Notes: generated by a model not told the origin, from the letters alone. DNA of 58,948 bases from Gammaproteobacteria bacterium (GCA_020051015.1 JAGVJQ010000088.1:1-58948); one strand, 5' to 3'; numbered from the stretch's first letter, positions 17,432 through 26,886 are shown. Made by a program: numbers and translations.

Positions 17432-18308
17432 TATCATCTAAAATTTTATCAATGTGATTTTTTAACAACGAGTGATGCCCTTCATTTTCAATTATGTTCA
17501 ACTGCGCACCGGGTATTAAATTAGCATAAATCTTCGCATGTGATATCGGTGCTTGTGTATCGAGCGCTCCTTGCCAAATAATAACCTGACAAGTAATATT
17601 TTCTAGATTAAATTGCCATGGATTAAATAACAATTTCATTTCTTGAGCAGGACCAGCAATCCCTTGTCTAAATGCTTCGAGCGTATTGTTAATAAGAACC
17701 GGCCCATACACTGGATCGCGAAAAATAGCTTGATCTACTTCAGGTAGTTGTTTAAGCATTTGTTCCATCATTTTTTTATTAGAATTTTTTAACACTTTGC
17801 GTGTTATTTTCATCATAAGTGATGTAAGCCATGGCATAGTTTGAATTAACTTATTCGCAACTCTTTGTCCGTGAGCCATCCCTATTTTTGATTCTGGATT
17901 ATCCAAAGGTGCCATACCTGAAACAATTATCACCTTATTTAATCTTTGTGGAATGACATAAGCACAAGCAGCCACAAATGCAGCACCACCTGAATGGCCA
18001 ATAATTGAAAATTTTTCTATGCCTAAACAATCAGCAAAATTTGCGACATCAGTTGCCCATGAGAGAATACTTCCTTTAGGATTAATAGATGACATGCCCA
18101 TGCCTGGACGGTCAAGGCCAATCAAACGATAGTGATTAGCAACAGCTACTTCATGAAAACACCCAGCCTCTAATCTACTCCCAGGAAAACCATGAAAATA
18201 AAAAATAGGAATACCATGGGGATCGCCATATTCAGCATAACCGATAAATCGACCATCTTTTAACTCAATTGTTTTTAATTCTCGATCCAGGAGTTTGCGG
18301 GATGACAT
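17418..18308 (-). CDS. Alpha/beta hydrolase
   Basis: 296 residues with the oxyanion-hole motif FYFHGFPGSRLEAG, nucleophile elbow IGHSGGAAF (G-x-S-x-G), and a late GHHSLL supplying the catalytic His; IIWQGALDTQAP probably carries the acid. The sequence falls in the large lipase/esterase/epoxide-hydrolase-like group without a specific substrate. GGAGCC lies before the ATG. Convergent with the GNAT gene. Confidence 0.85.
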   Translation of the reverse strand: MSSRKLLDRELKTIELKDGRFIGYAEYGDPHGIPIFYFHGFPGSRLEAGCFHEVAVANHYRLIGLDRPGMGMSSINPKGSILSWATDVANFADCLGIEKFSIIGHSGGAAFVAACAYVIPQRLNKVIIVSGMAPLDNPESKIGMAHGQRVANKLIQTMPWLTSLMMKITRKVLKNSNKKMMEQMLKQLPEVDQAIFRDPVYGPVLINNTLEAFRQGIAGPAQEMKLLFNPWQFNLENITCQVIIWQGALDTQAPISHAKIYANLIPGAQLNIIENEGHHSLLKNHIDKILDDIKLD

Positions 18309-18349
18309 TTGAGATTGGCTCCTACATTTATTCAGAGATATCTAACCGT

Positions 18350-18382
18350 GGTGGATTACGCGCCTGGAGGCGCTAATCCACC
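18350..18382. repeat. GGTGGATTA/TAATCCACC palindromic repeat
   Basis: GGTGGATTA and GCGCC pair with GGCGC and TAATCCACC around a TGGA loop, with one unpaired C. It lies between two leftward genes. Related but degenerate copies occur at 43976-44071 and 57304-57336. Confidence 0.7.
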
Positions 18383-18402
18383 CTACATCGAAGTATTCAC
18401 AA

Positions 18403-19176
18403 TTATGCACTTTTTTGACGATTCTTTACAAATATTTTTACGGCTTGAAGAAAAAAATCCGCACAATCAGGGTGTAAGTCATCAAATCTTTTTCTCGATT
18501 CAGGATGCGCAATATCTAATTCAGTTAATTTAATATACGCATCATCTGAAATATCAGCAAATGGTTTAACTCGTGTTTCATCATGATACTTTATGAAATC
18601 CTGCGCAAATTCAGAATCAGGTTTAATGCCTTGTTCTAGCATCATTTTCAATACTTTCGCCATGAAAGCATTTTCTTTTTCCAGTCGTTCTAAATCTTTG
18701 ATAGTAAGTTGTTTTACTGCTTCTTTACTTTTTTCAATAAGCTTAGCGCCTTCATCGCCCATATTAGCGACTATATAGTCAGCCATTTCAATTTGTTTCG
18801 GATGTTTAAATGCCAAATACATTTCTTGCTCGGTCATATTAATTTCCCCTTTGAGATGTAGGATAGTTTTATCGATTGTCTGCAATAATTGTTGTTTTTC
18901 ATCTATGTGCTCGATTAAAAATCGTCGATGTTGGTATAATGCCTTCAATTTATCAAAATCATCTTTTTTGATAATCTCGTGAATGGCTTCTAACTTGATA
19001 CCAAAACTGCGAAAAAACAAAATCTGCTGCAACATGAGCAGTTGCTCTTCTTGGTAATATCGATAACCATTTGCTGCATAAAAAGCGGGACTTAATAAAT
19101 CAATCTCATCGTAATAACGTAATGTACGGGTACTGACCCCTGATAACTCCGCAAGTTGTTTGATTGTATAATTCAT
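18403..19176 (-). CDS. MerR-family regulator with TipAS-like domain
   Basis: 257 residues. The N-terminal ~70 residues are a MerR winged helix-turn-helix (YTIKQLAELSGVSTRTLRYYDEIDLLSP...GYRYY). A dimerisation coiled coil follows at ~75-110, then a C-terminal TipAS-type domain (MADYIVANMGDEGAKLIEKSKEAVKQ onward) which in TipA-like proteins binds ligands such as thiopeptide antibiotics. It probably activates transcription from a promoter with a long spacer on ligand binding. GAGGAG precedes the ATG. The alpha/beta hydrolase next door is a possible target. Confidence 0.88.
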   Translation of the reverse strand: MNYTIKQLAELSGVSTRTLRYYDEIDLLSPAFYAANGYRYYQEEQLLMLQQILFFRSFGIKLEAIHEIIKKDDFDKLKALYQHRRFLIEHIDEKQQLLQTIDKTILHLKGEINMTEQEMYLAFKHPKQIEMADYIVANMGDEGAKLIEKSKEAVKQLTIKDLERLEKENAFMAKVLKMMLEQGIKPDSEFAQDFIKYHDETRVKPFADISDDAYIKLTELDIAHPESRKRFDDLHPDCADFFLQAVKIFVKNRQKSA

Positions 19177-19254
19177 TATTGCTCCTCACTTTTCGACTCT
19201 AAGTCTAAAGCTTTACGTAGCGGCAATGTCAATAATTTTAATTGTTCTATATTA

Positions 19255-20091
19255 TTAAAAAAATTTACTACCATTCACTTGCCATTGCTGTGACATGCAA
19301 TAGTCATCATTTTCATCATCACCTTCGGGCAGCTTATTAATCTGTTCTTGGAAAAAGTTGAACTCATCTTCTGTCGCAAGGTTTGCTTCTAAGGCAGCAG
19401 GTTTAAAGTCATTTAATCCTTTGATAAGTAATGGCTTCATAGTGTTAATGGAGATAATATCTTGCGAGAAGCTTTGTTGTATGCCAGAAAATCCTGCTTG
19501 CTCAAACAAGCCAACAAGGCATGAGCCAATATCATAATTAACATTTCGATCATTACTTATATTACGAAATACACTATTCATTTCATCAAAAAAACCTGGT
19601 CTCTTTCGTAAAAAATGAGAAGTTAAAACTGGTTCTTGACAAGCAAATACACCACCTGGCTTAAGTGCAGATAATATTTTTTTGAGAACACATAGTGGCT
19701 CTTGGATATGCATTAAAACACAGCGACAATAAATGAAATCAAATGTATTTGGTTCTAAAGCGATTTCGGTAATATTAGCGCACTCGGTTTTGATATTTAA
19801 TAAACCTTGCTTTTCTGCACTTGCTTTAACAGTAACAAGCATTTCTTGACTAAGATCAAGAGCCGTGACAGAACCATTGTCCCCAACTATTTTAGCCATA
19901 TGCAATGATACTACACCTGTTCCACATCCTATTTCCAGTACATGCATACCTTCAGTTAAACCAGCCCGTGTGATATGTAATTCTGTTCGTTGACGCAACA
20001 AAATATTTTGATATTCCAATCTGTCTGCCGCCGCTTGATCATGACCTAACGCATAAGGTGTTTTGGCATCTGCTTTGTGCATCATTTCCAT
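19255..20091 (-). CDS. Class I SAM-dependent methyltransferase
   Basis: 278 residues with a Rossmann-type methyltransferase core: motif I VLEIGCGTGVVSLH, the acidic ALDLS ending beta-2, and post-motif FDFIYCRCVLMHI. A later helical region may recognise the acceptor, which is unknown. The start overlaps the amidase stop by 10 bases (ATG at 20091, with two more ATGs within 9 bases), suggesting translational coupling. The two probably form an operon. Confidence 0.83.
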   Translation of the reverse strand: MEMMHKADAKTPYALGHDQAAADRLEYQNILLRQRTELHITRAGLTEGMHVLEIGCGTGVVSLHMAKIVGDNGSVTALDLSQEMLVTVKASAEKQGLLNIKTECANITEIALEPNTFDFIYCRCVLMHIQEPLCVLKKILSALKPGGVFACQEPVLTSHFLRKRPGFFDEMNSVFRNISNDRNVNYDIGSCLVGLFEQAGFSGIQQSFSQDIISINTMKPLLIKGLNDFKPAALEANLATEDEFNFFQEQINKLPEGDDENDDYCMSQQWQVNGSKFF

Positions 20092-21296
20092 CCATCAAAT
20101 AACTGCCTTACTGATGCCAGTAAAAATTCATCCTGGCCATGACCTGCAGCTAAAGATAAACCAATGGGAATATTTCTTACATTCGTCACTGGAATAGAAA
20201 TCTCCGGTAATCGTGCGGCACCGGCAAATGAGGTAATAGCCATGGCGCGTCTATAAAAATCCTTGCCCTTTTCAATATTTTCTAATTCACCTTTAAGCAA
20301 GGGTAGAATCGGTACGGTTGGAAAACAAAATAAATCACCTGTTTTAGTAAATTGCGATACCTTAGTATAAATGCGTTCACATGTATATAAAGCATCATTC
20401 AATTTTGAACGATCTATATTCTTAACATCTTCAAGCACACGACGAATTTGCGGATCCATTTCTGGATTGAATGCAGTAATCCAACTTCCTAATGCATTCC
20501 ATATTTCAGTACTCTGTACCACTCTTAATGCTTCTTCATTGCATGAATAAAGTGATATATCCTCGCCAACGATTTCACTTAAGGTAATTGAAGATACGGT
20601 TATATCTTGCCTATCTCTCAATTGAGCAATTTTCTCTTGCAGTGCTTTGTTGATTTCCTCATCTGCGATAGCAAAAGCATCTTCCAATAAATAAATATGT
20701 TTAACTGGTGCCGCTAGCTTATGGCTGCTGCACAATAAAACACGCATAACTTTTTCTAAAACTGTTATTTCATTCGCTAAAATACCTACCGTACTAACAC
20801 TAGGCGAAAAAGGTAATATTCCTGACTCAGAAATACGAAAGGCTGTAGGTCGCATGCCTAAGATGCCACAAAAACTAGCGGGTACCCTGGTTGAACCAGC
20901 ACAATCAGTGCCTATAGCAAAATCAACTAAACCACATGCAACAGCTGAGGCCGATCCACTAGAAGACCCACCGGGGATCCGCTCTGGCACTTTTGGATTA
21001 ATTGGTGTTCCATAAAAATAATTTTCACCTGCCAAGCTATAGGTAAGTTCATCAGTAATAGTTTTTCCGATACAGCGAGCCCCAGCATTTAATAATTGCT
21101 CCACACAAATAGCATGACTTACCGCTGGTGGATTTGCATCAAACCATGCCTTACTACCATAAGAGGTTTTATATCCTGCCACATCAATATTATCTTTCAC
21201 AGCAAATGTTAAATTATCTAATGAACCGGCTTGAGACGGTTCGATCGAAAATAAATTCATAAATGCTTTCGAAGTTTCAAAATTATAATGCTGCAC
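20082..21296 (-). CDS. Amidase-signature family amidase
   Basis: 404 residues of the amidase-signature family with the Ser-cisSer-Lys triad: Lys in AVKDNIDVAG, cis-Ser in GGSSSGSASAVA, and nucleophile Ser in GTDCAGSTRVPAS. The protein is shorter than GatA (~480 residues), and no gatB or gatC is nearby, so a GatCAB role is unlikely; a small-amide hydrolase is more probable. The start is a GTG at 21296 with GGAG 7 bases upstream. It overlaps the methyltransferase start, so both are likely translated from one message. Confidence 0.85.
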   Translation of the reverse strand: MQHYNFETSKAFMNLFSIEPSQAGSLDNLTFAVKDNIDVAGYKTSYGSKAWFDANPPAVSHAICVEQLLNAGARCIGKTITDELTYSLAGENYFYGTPINPKVPERIPGGSSSGSASAVACGLVDFAIGTDCAGSTRVPASFCGILGMRPTAFRISESGILPFSPSVSTVGILANEITVLEKVMRVLLCSSHKLAAPVKHIYLLEDAFAIADEEINKALQEKIAQLRDRQDITVSSITLSEIVGEDISLYSCNEEALRVVQSTEIWNALGSWITAFNPEMDPQIRRVLEDVKNIDRSKLNDALYTCERIYTKVSQFTKTGDLFCFPTVPILPLLKGELENIEKGKDFYRRAMAITSFAGAARLPEISIPVTNVRNIPIGLSLAAGHGQDEFLLASVRQLFDGWK

Positions 21297-21478
21297 TGAA
21301 TCAGCTCCATATATACCGACAATCTAAATATGCCACTTAATCCTAGATTTTATCAACAACAATGGGGGAAGTATAGGAAAAGCAGATGCAAGTTTCACGA
21401 GAGAAACAACGAAATTTGCTATTGATGGCGTTCCACAATGCAAATTAATAAGAACTATTTGTTAGGATCTGTTTACAA

Positions 21479-22810
21479 TCAAAACAACACAATCAGGCGC
21501 AATGTCCCAGCCCAAGCTGGTGGTAAATTAGCACTGGCGCCCGGCGTGGGAATATAAGAAAGCACGGGTTCTAAATAAATGCCCGTCATGATTTTTGCTT
21601 GATAATAAGCTTGATACATTAATTCTGTCGACCGTACATAAGTATTTTGATTCAGCCATGATAACGATGCACCAATACCGATGGAGTCATCAAGGCGATT
21701 ATGAACCAAGCCAAAAGCGGTTAGTCCTCCGCCAACATAGCGATTAACAGGTAGTGCTTGCGAATTATTACTTCCATATTGATAAAAAGCAGAAATTCCA
21801 CTTCTATTTTGAAAAGGATCTTTATACCACAAACGTTGATTACCAAAAATGTAAAAGCCTGCTGCATGATCCTCTGCAATGGTCGGTGAGGAGGTTATTG
21901 GGCCTGACTGTTCCCATGCGCCAATGCCGATATTGCCCGGCTTATTTTGCTTACCTAACAACCAAGAGACACCGGTTTCGCCAATATAAAAATAGTTGCC
22001 ATTGAATGTTGGGCCTACTTTCATCCCGGTTTGGGTACCATTAGCCAAATTACCGTCATAGGCACCAAAAGAAAAATACCATTGCTTGGTTGGTAAATAA
22101 CTGACGGTGACACCATAAGCCGAATTATAAAATCCTGGTATTACATCGAGCGTAGTTGGATTCACAAATAATGGCGTATAAATTAAACCACTAACGGCAG
22201 GGATATTTAAATTATTGTTGCTCAAAGCGACTGGCTTAACAACATTATCAAAATCATATGTTGGTATCGTTTTACCAACCTTAATGATTAATTTATTATT
22301 AAAAAGCCGCTGCTGATACCAAAGTTGGTACAACTCTGAACGATTTAATGGTGGTGGACCGGGTAAACTATTATAGCCTTGTACTGTCCCGGCTTGTTCA
22401 TTCGTAGGCTGCCCATTAAATTGTAAAAACTCAGCCCCAAATGTTCCCCCTGGCAATCCAAACAGTTTTTGTGTATCAACAAGCATACCCAACAATAATG
22501 AGCTATTTGATGTCCATTGTTGTGCATTTGGAATTCCACCAGCAAAGAGGTCATTCGTGTCGGCAATCCAAGCACCTCCAATTCGTATTCCATGATCATT
22601 TTTGATACCAAGCAAATTTTCTATATATTGTTGTGCTGCACTGGTACCTGTTACGCTATTTACAGCGGCTGGATTTGAACTAATACTCGTAAATGTGGTG
22701 GGTTGTGTTGACGATGATGGCGGTGGTGATGATGGCGTGCTGGCCTCAGCCATAACGCTAATGCCACCACCTATGCAAATCATCATGATAGATAAAAAAT
22801 GCTGCTTCAA
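21479..22810 (-). CDS. OprB-type carbohydrate-selective porin
   Basis: About 443 residues: signal peptide ending near AEA, a Ser/Pro-rich spacer, a short helical region (AAQQYIENLLG), then a beta-barrel pattern of alternating strands with aromatic girdles, ending in Phe as is usual for outer-membrane barrels. Motifs such as NRSELYQLWYQQRLFNNKLIIKVGK fit the OprB family of carbohydrate porins. I prefer TTG 22810, because AGGA lies 10 bases upstream; a GTG at 22819 is too close to that site. Single gene. Confidence 0.83.
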   Translation of the reverse strand: MKQHFLSIMMICIGGGISVMAEASTPSSPPPSSSTQPTTFTSISSNPAAVNSVTGTSAAQQYIENLLGIKNDHGIRIGGAWIADTNDLFAGGIPNAQQWTSNSSLLLGMLVDTQKLFGLPGGTFGAEFLQFNGQPTNEQAGTVQGYNSLPGPPPLNRSELYQLWYQQRLFNNKLIIKVGKTIPTYDFDNVVKPVALSNNNLNIPAVSGLIYTPLFVNPTTLDVIPGFYNSAYGVTVSYLPTKQWYFSFGAYDGNLANGTQTGMKVGPTFNGNYFYIGETGVSWLLGKQNKPGNIGIGAWEQSGPITSSPTIAEDHAAGFYIFGNQRLWYKDPFQNRSGISAFYQYGSNNSQALPVNRYVGGGLTAFGLVHNRLDDSIGIGASLSWLNQNTYVRSTELMYQAYYQAKIMTGIYLEPVLSYIPTPGASANLPPAWAGTLRLIVLF

Positions 22811-22893
22811 TACTTTCACATCCTAATTGTGTTATTTTTTAAACTATTTATTATAATATACGCAACTGAAAAATACACTTGAGCACGAAGATA

Positions 22894-24162
22894 ATGACAA
22901 AAAAAAACGATAATGCCACCTTTGTAGTTATAAATATACATAACAATAAAAAATATAGCATAGATGATTTTTTCAACATCAATAAGCTTGAATCACCAAC
23001 AGGTCGTTGTATTTTTGGTTATATTGACGACGATCAAGATTTAGCATATGTATGTACATTACTTAATTCTAAGCGTTGTCCAGAAAATTTAGGAATAAAT
23101 TTATTTAGCTCCATTTTTAGTAATGATGCGATTACTCAATTTGCCCAAGCATTACTAAGCAATAATTGCCCACCCGATTTAGAACTCTGCTGGAGGACAC
23201 CACTTCAAGAAATTTGGCTCAATGAGCTCGCAAATGTGATCAAAAGCAAAAATTGTCCAAAGGGATTGGCTCTAAACTTACACGCACTAAATATTGGTGA
23301 TACGGGTGCAAGTAAATTAGCTGACGCGCTTGTGGGCGGTGCTAAAAGCATATGCCTAGATTTGTCATGTAACAATATTGACGTTAAGGGTATTAAGGCT
23401 ATAGCCACGGCTCTGCAAAGCAAAAAGTGTCTTCGCGATTTAACGCTCGACTTGTCTGGTAATTCACTTACTGAAGATGCAATAATGGCATTAGCTAGTG
23501 CCATAGTAAGTGAAAAAATTCCGAAGAAATTGCGACTAACCGTTGGGGTAGATGACAATAATTACGTTACCTTTTTAAAATTCATTCAATTTTTAACAAA
23601 CAAGCCTCCTCATGGTGAGTTACAACTGATAATTGATTATACCGGAGAGAGCAACTCAAATGGGGCGCAAATATTAAAAAAAGCATTAGTTGAGCTCATG
23701 GTTGTTAATACCTCTATTATCAAGCTTGAAGAAAAGAAAAAAATCTCCACTTTTTTTAACCCTAGTGAAAAAGAGAAAATCATTATTGATTTTTGCTGTC
23801 TTAGAAATCAATTAATTCAACGACACCCTCATTTAGAATCATTTATTAAAAAAATAAGTTATCAAGCAGGAATGTATCGCCCAGGGATGAAAACACCTAT
23901 ATTATCTTTGCAAAATATGTCTGCAAATATGATGATATATAAATTTCACTTAAATATTCTTGACAATGATAACTCTAATAAAGAAATAATTAATGATGCT
24001 TTACGTCATCGATTATATTTAGACGTACTGGATGCTGACGATATCAACGATAATTTAAAAGATTATATCCTTGAGTTGATTGATATTAGAAATGAATTTA
24101 GACTTCCGCGGGTAGATATCAATTGTCTAAAAGCAAGTAGTAGCAGTGGCTGCGGAGCTTAA
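22894..24162 (+). CDS. Leucine-rich-repeat protein, RNI-like, candidate effector
   Basis: 422 residues from ATG 22894 (a TTG lies 15 bases upstream). Residues ~55-215 hold several ~28-residue repeats of the ribonuclease-inhibitor type, e.g. ICLDLSCNNIDVKGIKAIATALQS and LTLDLSGNSLTEDAIMALASAI, each with the consensus LxLxxNxIxxxGxxxLAxAL. The C-terminal ~200 residues are helical and unrecognised. RNI-like LRRs are a eukaryotic-type protein-binding scaffold often found in effectors of amoeba-associated bacteria. No signal peptide. The effector role is inferred. Confidence 0.82.
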   Translation: MTKKNDNATFVVINIHNNKKYSIDDFFNINKLESPTGRCIFGYIDDDQDLAYVCTLLNSKRCPENLGINLFSSIFSNDAITQFAQALLSNNCPPDLELCWRTPLQEIWLNELANVIKSKNCPKGLALNLHALNIGDTGASKLADALVGGAKSICLDLSCNNIDVKGIKAIATALQSKKCLRDLTLDLSGNSLTEDAIMALASAIVSEKIPKKLRLTVGVDDNNYVTFLKFIQFLTNKPPHGELQLIIDYTGESNSNGAQILKKALVELMVVNTSIIKLEEKKKISTFFNPSEKEKIIIDFCCLRNQLIQRHPHLESFIKKISYQAGMYRPGMKTPILSLQNMSANMMIYKFHLNILDNDNSNKEIINDALRHRLYLDVLDADDINDNLKDYILELIDIRNEFRLPRVDINCLKASSSSGCGA

Positions 24163-24276
24163 TCAGAATCGTGGATATTTGAGCGTGATAATTGCACCAG
24201 TAGTGAGTAATAAAATGATTTAGTTAAGCTTAGTATCATGATACTTATATAATACCATGTGTAATATGGGCCATGT

Positions 24277-24702
24277 TTAAATTTTAATAACTTCGCCCTT
24301 GTATAGTCCCTTACATTCTTTACTGCTCCATACACCATTTGTAATGCCATTAGGGGAAAGTTTGTAAACGTAATAACTAATTTTTGTTTGCCAATTTTGC
24401 TTATCATCTATACCACTTGCGAGCAAGGTGCCATTCATAAAAAAAATTCCCTGGTGTAGCTCTTGATGAAACGTAAAATTTGTTAGTTTAATCCCCCTAT
24501 TCGTAATGGCACCATTTTTTAATTGATCATTAACATTACCAATAAAAGTTCCAGGCTCATGTGAATCACAATATTGTTGACTGACGTTGGGATTATTAGG
24601 AATGGCATTATAGTAAGTTGCTTTCCAAATTACTGGATTAGCCTCTGCAAATGCGCAATTAGTTATTAAAATAAACATCGAACTCATTAAATAGCGCAAC
24701 AT
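24277..24702 (-). CDS. Small secreted protein of unknown family
   Basis: 141 residues with a signal peptide (MSSMFILITNCAFAEA, cleavage near residue 21) and a mature part of mixed beta character with two conserved-looking Cys (QQYCDSHE and SKECKGL). I do not recognise the family. GAGGAAAAA precedes ATG 24702. It overlaps the upstream SRPBCC gene by 16 bases and is probably co-transcribed with it. Confidence 0.7.
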   Translation of the reverse strand: MLRYLMSSMFILITNCAFAEANPVIWKATYYNAIPNNPNVSQQYCDSHEPGTFIGNVNDQLKNGAITNRGIKLTNFTFHQELHQGIFFMNGTLLASGIDDKQNWQTKISYYVYKLSPNGITNGVWSSKECKGLYKGEVIKI

Positions 24703-25121
24703 TTTTTCCTCAAATCTTCATTCATGTTTTCAAAGCCTTTTTTAACATTGCCATTTAATTTTTTAGCTGCAAGAGGAACGAGTAATCCTGTAAAAATTTC
24801 ACCCTGTGTTAGCAAGGTTTGTTTTTCTGATATTTTTGTTAATTTAAAATAATGCTCTCCGCGAAATAGCCATGGAGAAATAAATACTCCGGCCCAACGA
24901 ACTTCCTGTAATTTTTTAACTTTTAAAAGATTGGGAGAAAATTTTTCTTTTTTCCCATTTGGCGGACTAATGTGTACAATAAGTTTTTCATTCTCGACTA
25001 AGGTTCCAGAAATATTTGTAATAAAACTATTCCAGTTTTTATAATCACTAAAATTAGTAAGAACTTTCCAAATATCCTCGAGACTTGCATCAATCACTTT
25101 TTCGGTTTTGATTTCTAACAT
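24687..25121 (-). CDS. SRPBCC (START/polyketide cyclase-like) domain protein
   Basis: 144 residues matching a single START/Bet v 1-like domain: N-terminal KTEKVIDASLEDIWKVLTNFSDYKNWNSFI and C-terminal helix KKGFENMNEDLRKKC. The fold binds hydrophobic ligands in a cavity. The ligand is unknown. It forms an operon with the secreted protein whose start it overlaps. Confidence 0.82.
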   Translation of the reverse strand: MLEIKTEKVIDASLEDIWKVLTNFSDYKNWNSFITNISGTLVENEKLIVHISPPNGKKEKFSPNLLKVKKLQEVRWAGVFISPWLFRGEHYFKLTKISEKQTLLTQGEIFTGLLVPLAAKKLNGNVKKGFENMNEDLRKKCCAI

Positions 25122-25290
25122 GTCTTTTCCCTTTTATTAAGAGTAGTTTGTAATAATACTATCATGAAATGAGTAATCCTTAATATCACTTCTGAATTAA
25201 GATAGTCAAAAATTTTTCATCCCTCCATTGAAATGTCATTTGTTAACCCCATATAACTTCTAATTAGACAATTAATAATAGGAGAATAAA

Positions 25291-25917
25291 ATGTCGATTG
25301 CAATTATTGGAATGGGCCGCTTTGGAAGAGCTTTTGGTAAAGCCTTAAATCAGCATGATATTAACGTTCAGTTTGGTGTCTCAGATCTTATGAAATATAA
25401 AGATAGTCTCCTTGAATTTGGCAAGAAGGCGTCTTTAACAACCGTGAGTGATGCTATTGCTGCAGCTGAGATTGTCGTCTTAGCTGTACCTTATCATGCC
25501 GCATGTCAAATTGCAGCATCCATTCCTGATTGGAATAATCGCATATTAATTGATGTTACAACGCCATTACTGCCTGACGTCAGTGGCCTTGAAATTGGAT
25601 ATACCACTTCTGGCGCTGAACAAATTGCATCAAAAGCGCATAATGCCATAGTTATTAAAGCCTTTAATACTATTGGTGCAGAAACTATCGAAAAATCATC
25701 TGATATAAAGAAAAATGTTTTTCTACCGATTTGTGGTGATGATATTAGTGCAAAAAATAAAGTAATGGCATTGGCTAATAAAATTGGTTTTAATGCTGTA
25801 GACACAGGAGCATTAAATACTGCACGATTTATTGAGCCAATCGCAATGATGTGGATTCAATTAGCAGTTAATCAAGGATGGGGGAAAAGTTTTGAGTTTG
25901 GATTGCTGAAGAAATGA
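25291..25917 (+). CDS. NADPH-dependent F420-reductase-like oxidoreductase
   Basis: 208 residues with an N-terminal Rossmann motif IAIIGMGRFGRAFGKAL and the layout of the F420:NADP oxidoreductase/NpdG-like family (VVLAVPYHAACQIAAS, IDVTTPL, VIKAFNTIGAET). Gammaproteobacteria usually lack coenzyme F420, so in this host it more likely reduces another substrate with NADPH. AGGAG lies 8 bases before the ATG. Single gene. Confidence 0.75.
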   Translation: MSIAIIGMGRFGRAFGKALNQHDINVQFGVSDLMKYKDSLLEFGKKASLTTVSDAIAAAEIVVLAVPYHAACQIAASIPDWNNRILIDVTTPLLPDVSGLEIGYTTSGAEQIASKAHNAIVIKAFNTIGAETIEKSSDIKKNVFLPICGDDISAKNKVMALANKIGFNAVDTGALNTARFIEPIAMMWIQLAVNQGWGKSFEFGLLKK

Positions 25918-26049
25918 TACTTGTATCACTCATAATTAAACGAGCATAGTCTCGTAGATCTCATTAAAGCATGCACTAATTATCGGAACTTTCCACCCAT
26001 AACTATTCATTAAATTTCAATTATGTTGGTATGTATGCATAATGAGAGT

Positions 26050-26340
26050 TCAAGCCGCAATTCTATCATCAATGATTAATCTTACTGGTTTACCTAACTG
26101 CATCAGAATTGTAACTAAACAATCAATTGTAAATAAATGAATTTTACCACGCATTAAGTCACTAACGCGTGGTTGACTGATTTCTAATAATTCTGCTGCT
26201 GCCGTTTGAGTTAATTTCCGATGTTTTAATTCCGCTTCAATAGCTCTCATTAACGCTGCACGAATTTTAAGATTTTCTGTTTCAGCAGCATCAAAGCCTA
26301 AATCATCTAAAACACTGCCTTTTGTAGTGTGTTTTTTCAT
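26050..26340 (-). CDS. XRE-type antitoxin (HigA-like)
   Basis: 96 residues with an XRE helix-turn-helix in the middle (LTQTAAAELLEISQPRVSDLMRGKI) and a C-terminal VTILMQLGKPVRLII typical of the HigA-type antitoxins paired with Gp49-like toxins. It probably neutralises the upstream toxin and represses the operon through its HTH. Its ATG overlaps the toxin stop by 4 bases (ATGA), a coupled arrangement with the toxin first, as in HigBA. Confidence 0.88.
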   Translation of the reverse strand: MKKHTTKGSVLDDLGFDAAETENLKIRAALMRAIEAELKHRKLTQTAAAELLEISQPRVSDLMRGKIHLFTIDCLVTILMQLGKPVRLIIDDRIAA

Positions 26341-26669
26341 GGAATTGCCCTCCTAAAAGCTATCAACTCTGCATAGCGTTTCTTGGCTAATGCAATTTCT
26401 TTCACTGGCGTTTGCTGCGTTTTTTTGACAAAACTATTAAGTATATAAATAGCTTCATCAAATTTTGCAACATACAATACGCGATATTCATTTCGGCAAT
26501 GAATTCGAATTTCTTTTACCCCGGCTCCAATAGTAGCCACAGGCTTCCAATCAGAAGGTTCAAGTCCTCGTTGCACTTTATCCAAGTTATAACCAATATC
26601 TTGTTTCACATCAAAAGGATAATTTCGTATATCATCTAGAGTTGTGCCTAACCAAACTAGGTCTTTCAT
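26337..26669 (-). CDS. Gp49-like toxin (HigB/RelE superfamily)
   Basis: 110 residues of the phage-derived Gp49-like family: VKQDIGYNLDKVQRGLEPSDWKPVATIGAGVKEIRI, then RNEYRVLYVAKFDEAIYILNSFVKKTQQTP and a C-terminal IALAKKRY. The family belongs to the RelE/ParE superfamily; HigB members cleave mRNA on the ribosome. It is the first gene of a toxin-antitoxin pair. Confidence 0.88.
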   Translation of the reverse strand: MKDLVWLGTTLDDIRNYPFDVKQDIGYNLDKVQRGLEPSDWKPVATIGAGVKEIRIHCRNEYRVLYVAKFDEAIYILNSFVKKTQQTPVKEIALAKKRYAELIAFRRAIP

Positions 26670-26748
26670 TTGTTGTTATACCTCGTAATATTTAATAGGC
26701 TCGCCCTCCTTGGTGATTATTAACCTTCCTTAATTACAATAATTATAT

Positions 26749-26766
26749 CAAATTTTATATAATTTG
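26749..26766. promoter_or_regulatory. Palindrome upstream of toxin-antitoxin pair
   Basis: CAAATT-TTATAT-AATTTG is an 18-base palindrome about 80 bases upstream of the toxin start, in an AT-rich promoter region. It is a candidate operator for the XRE antitoxin. Confidence 0.45.
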
Positions 26767-26886
26767 CAATGCTCATTTTAATAAATCGCCTCCGGATTTA
26801 ATCACAAAAACTTCACATGAGGAATATCCGCAGTGTTATTGCTCTTTATCGGGCTTTTAAAGACAGGTTACAATTAATATGCTTAC

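Noticed and set aside
18309..18533. Open frame overlapping the GGTGGATTA repeat and the 3' end of the MerR gene
   Set aside because: It is antisense to the regulator's C terminus and made largely of the repeat; no ribosome site.
20082..21296. Amidase as GatA of the tRNA amidotransferase
   Set aside because: It is too short, and no gatB or gatC is adjacent. It is kept as a general amidase.
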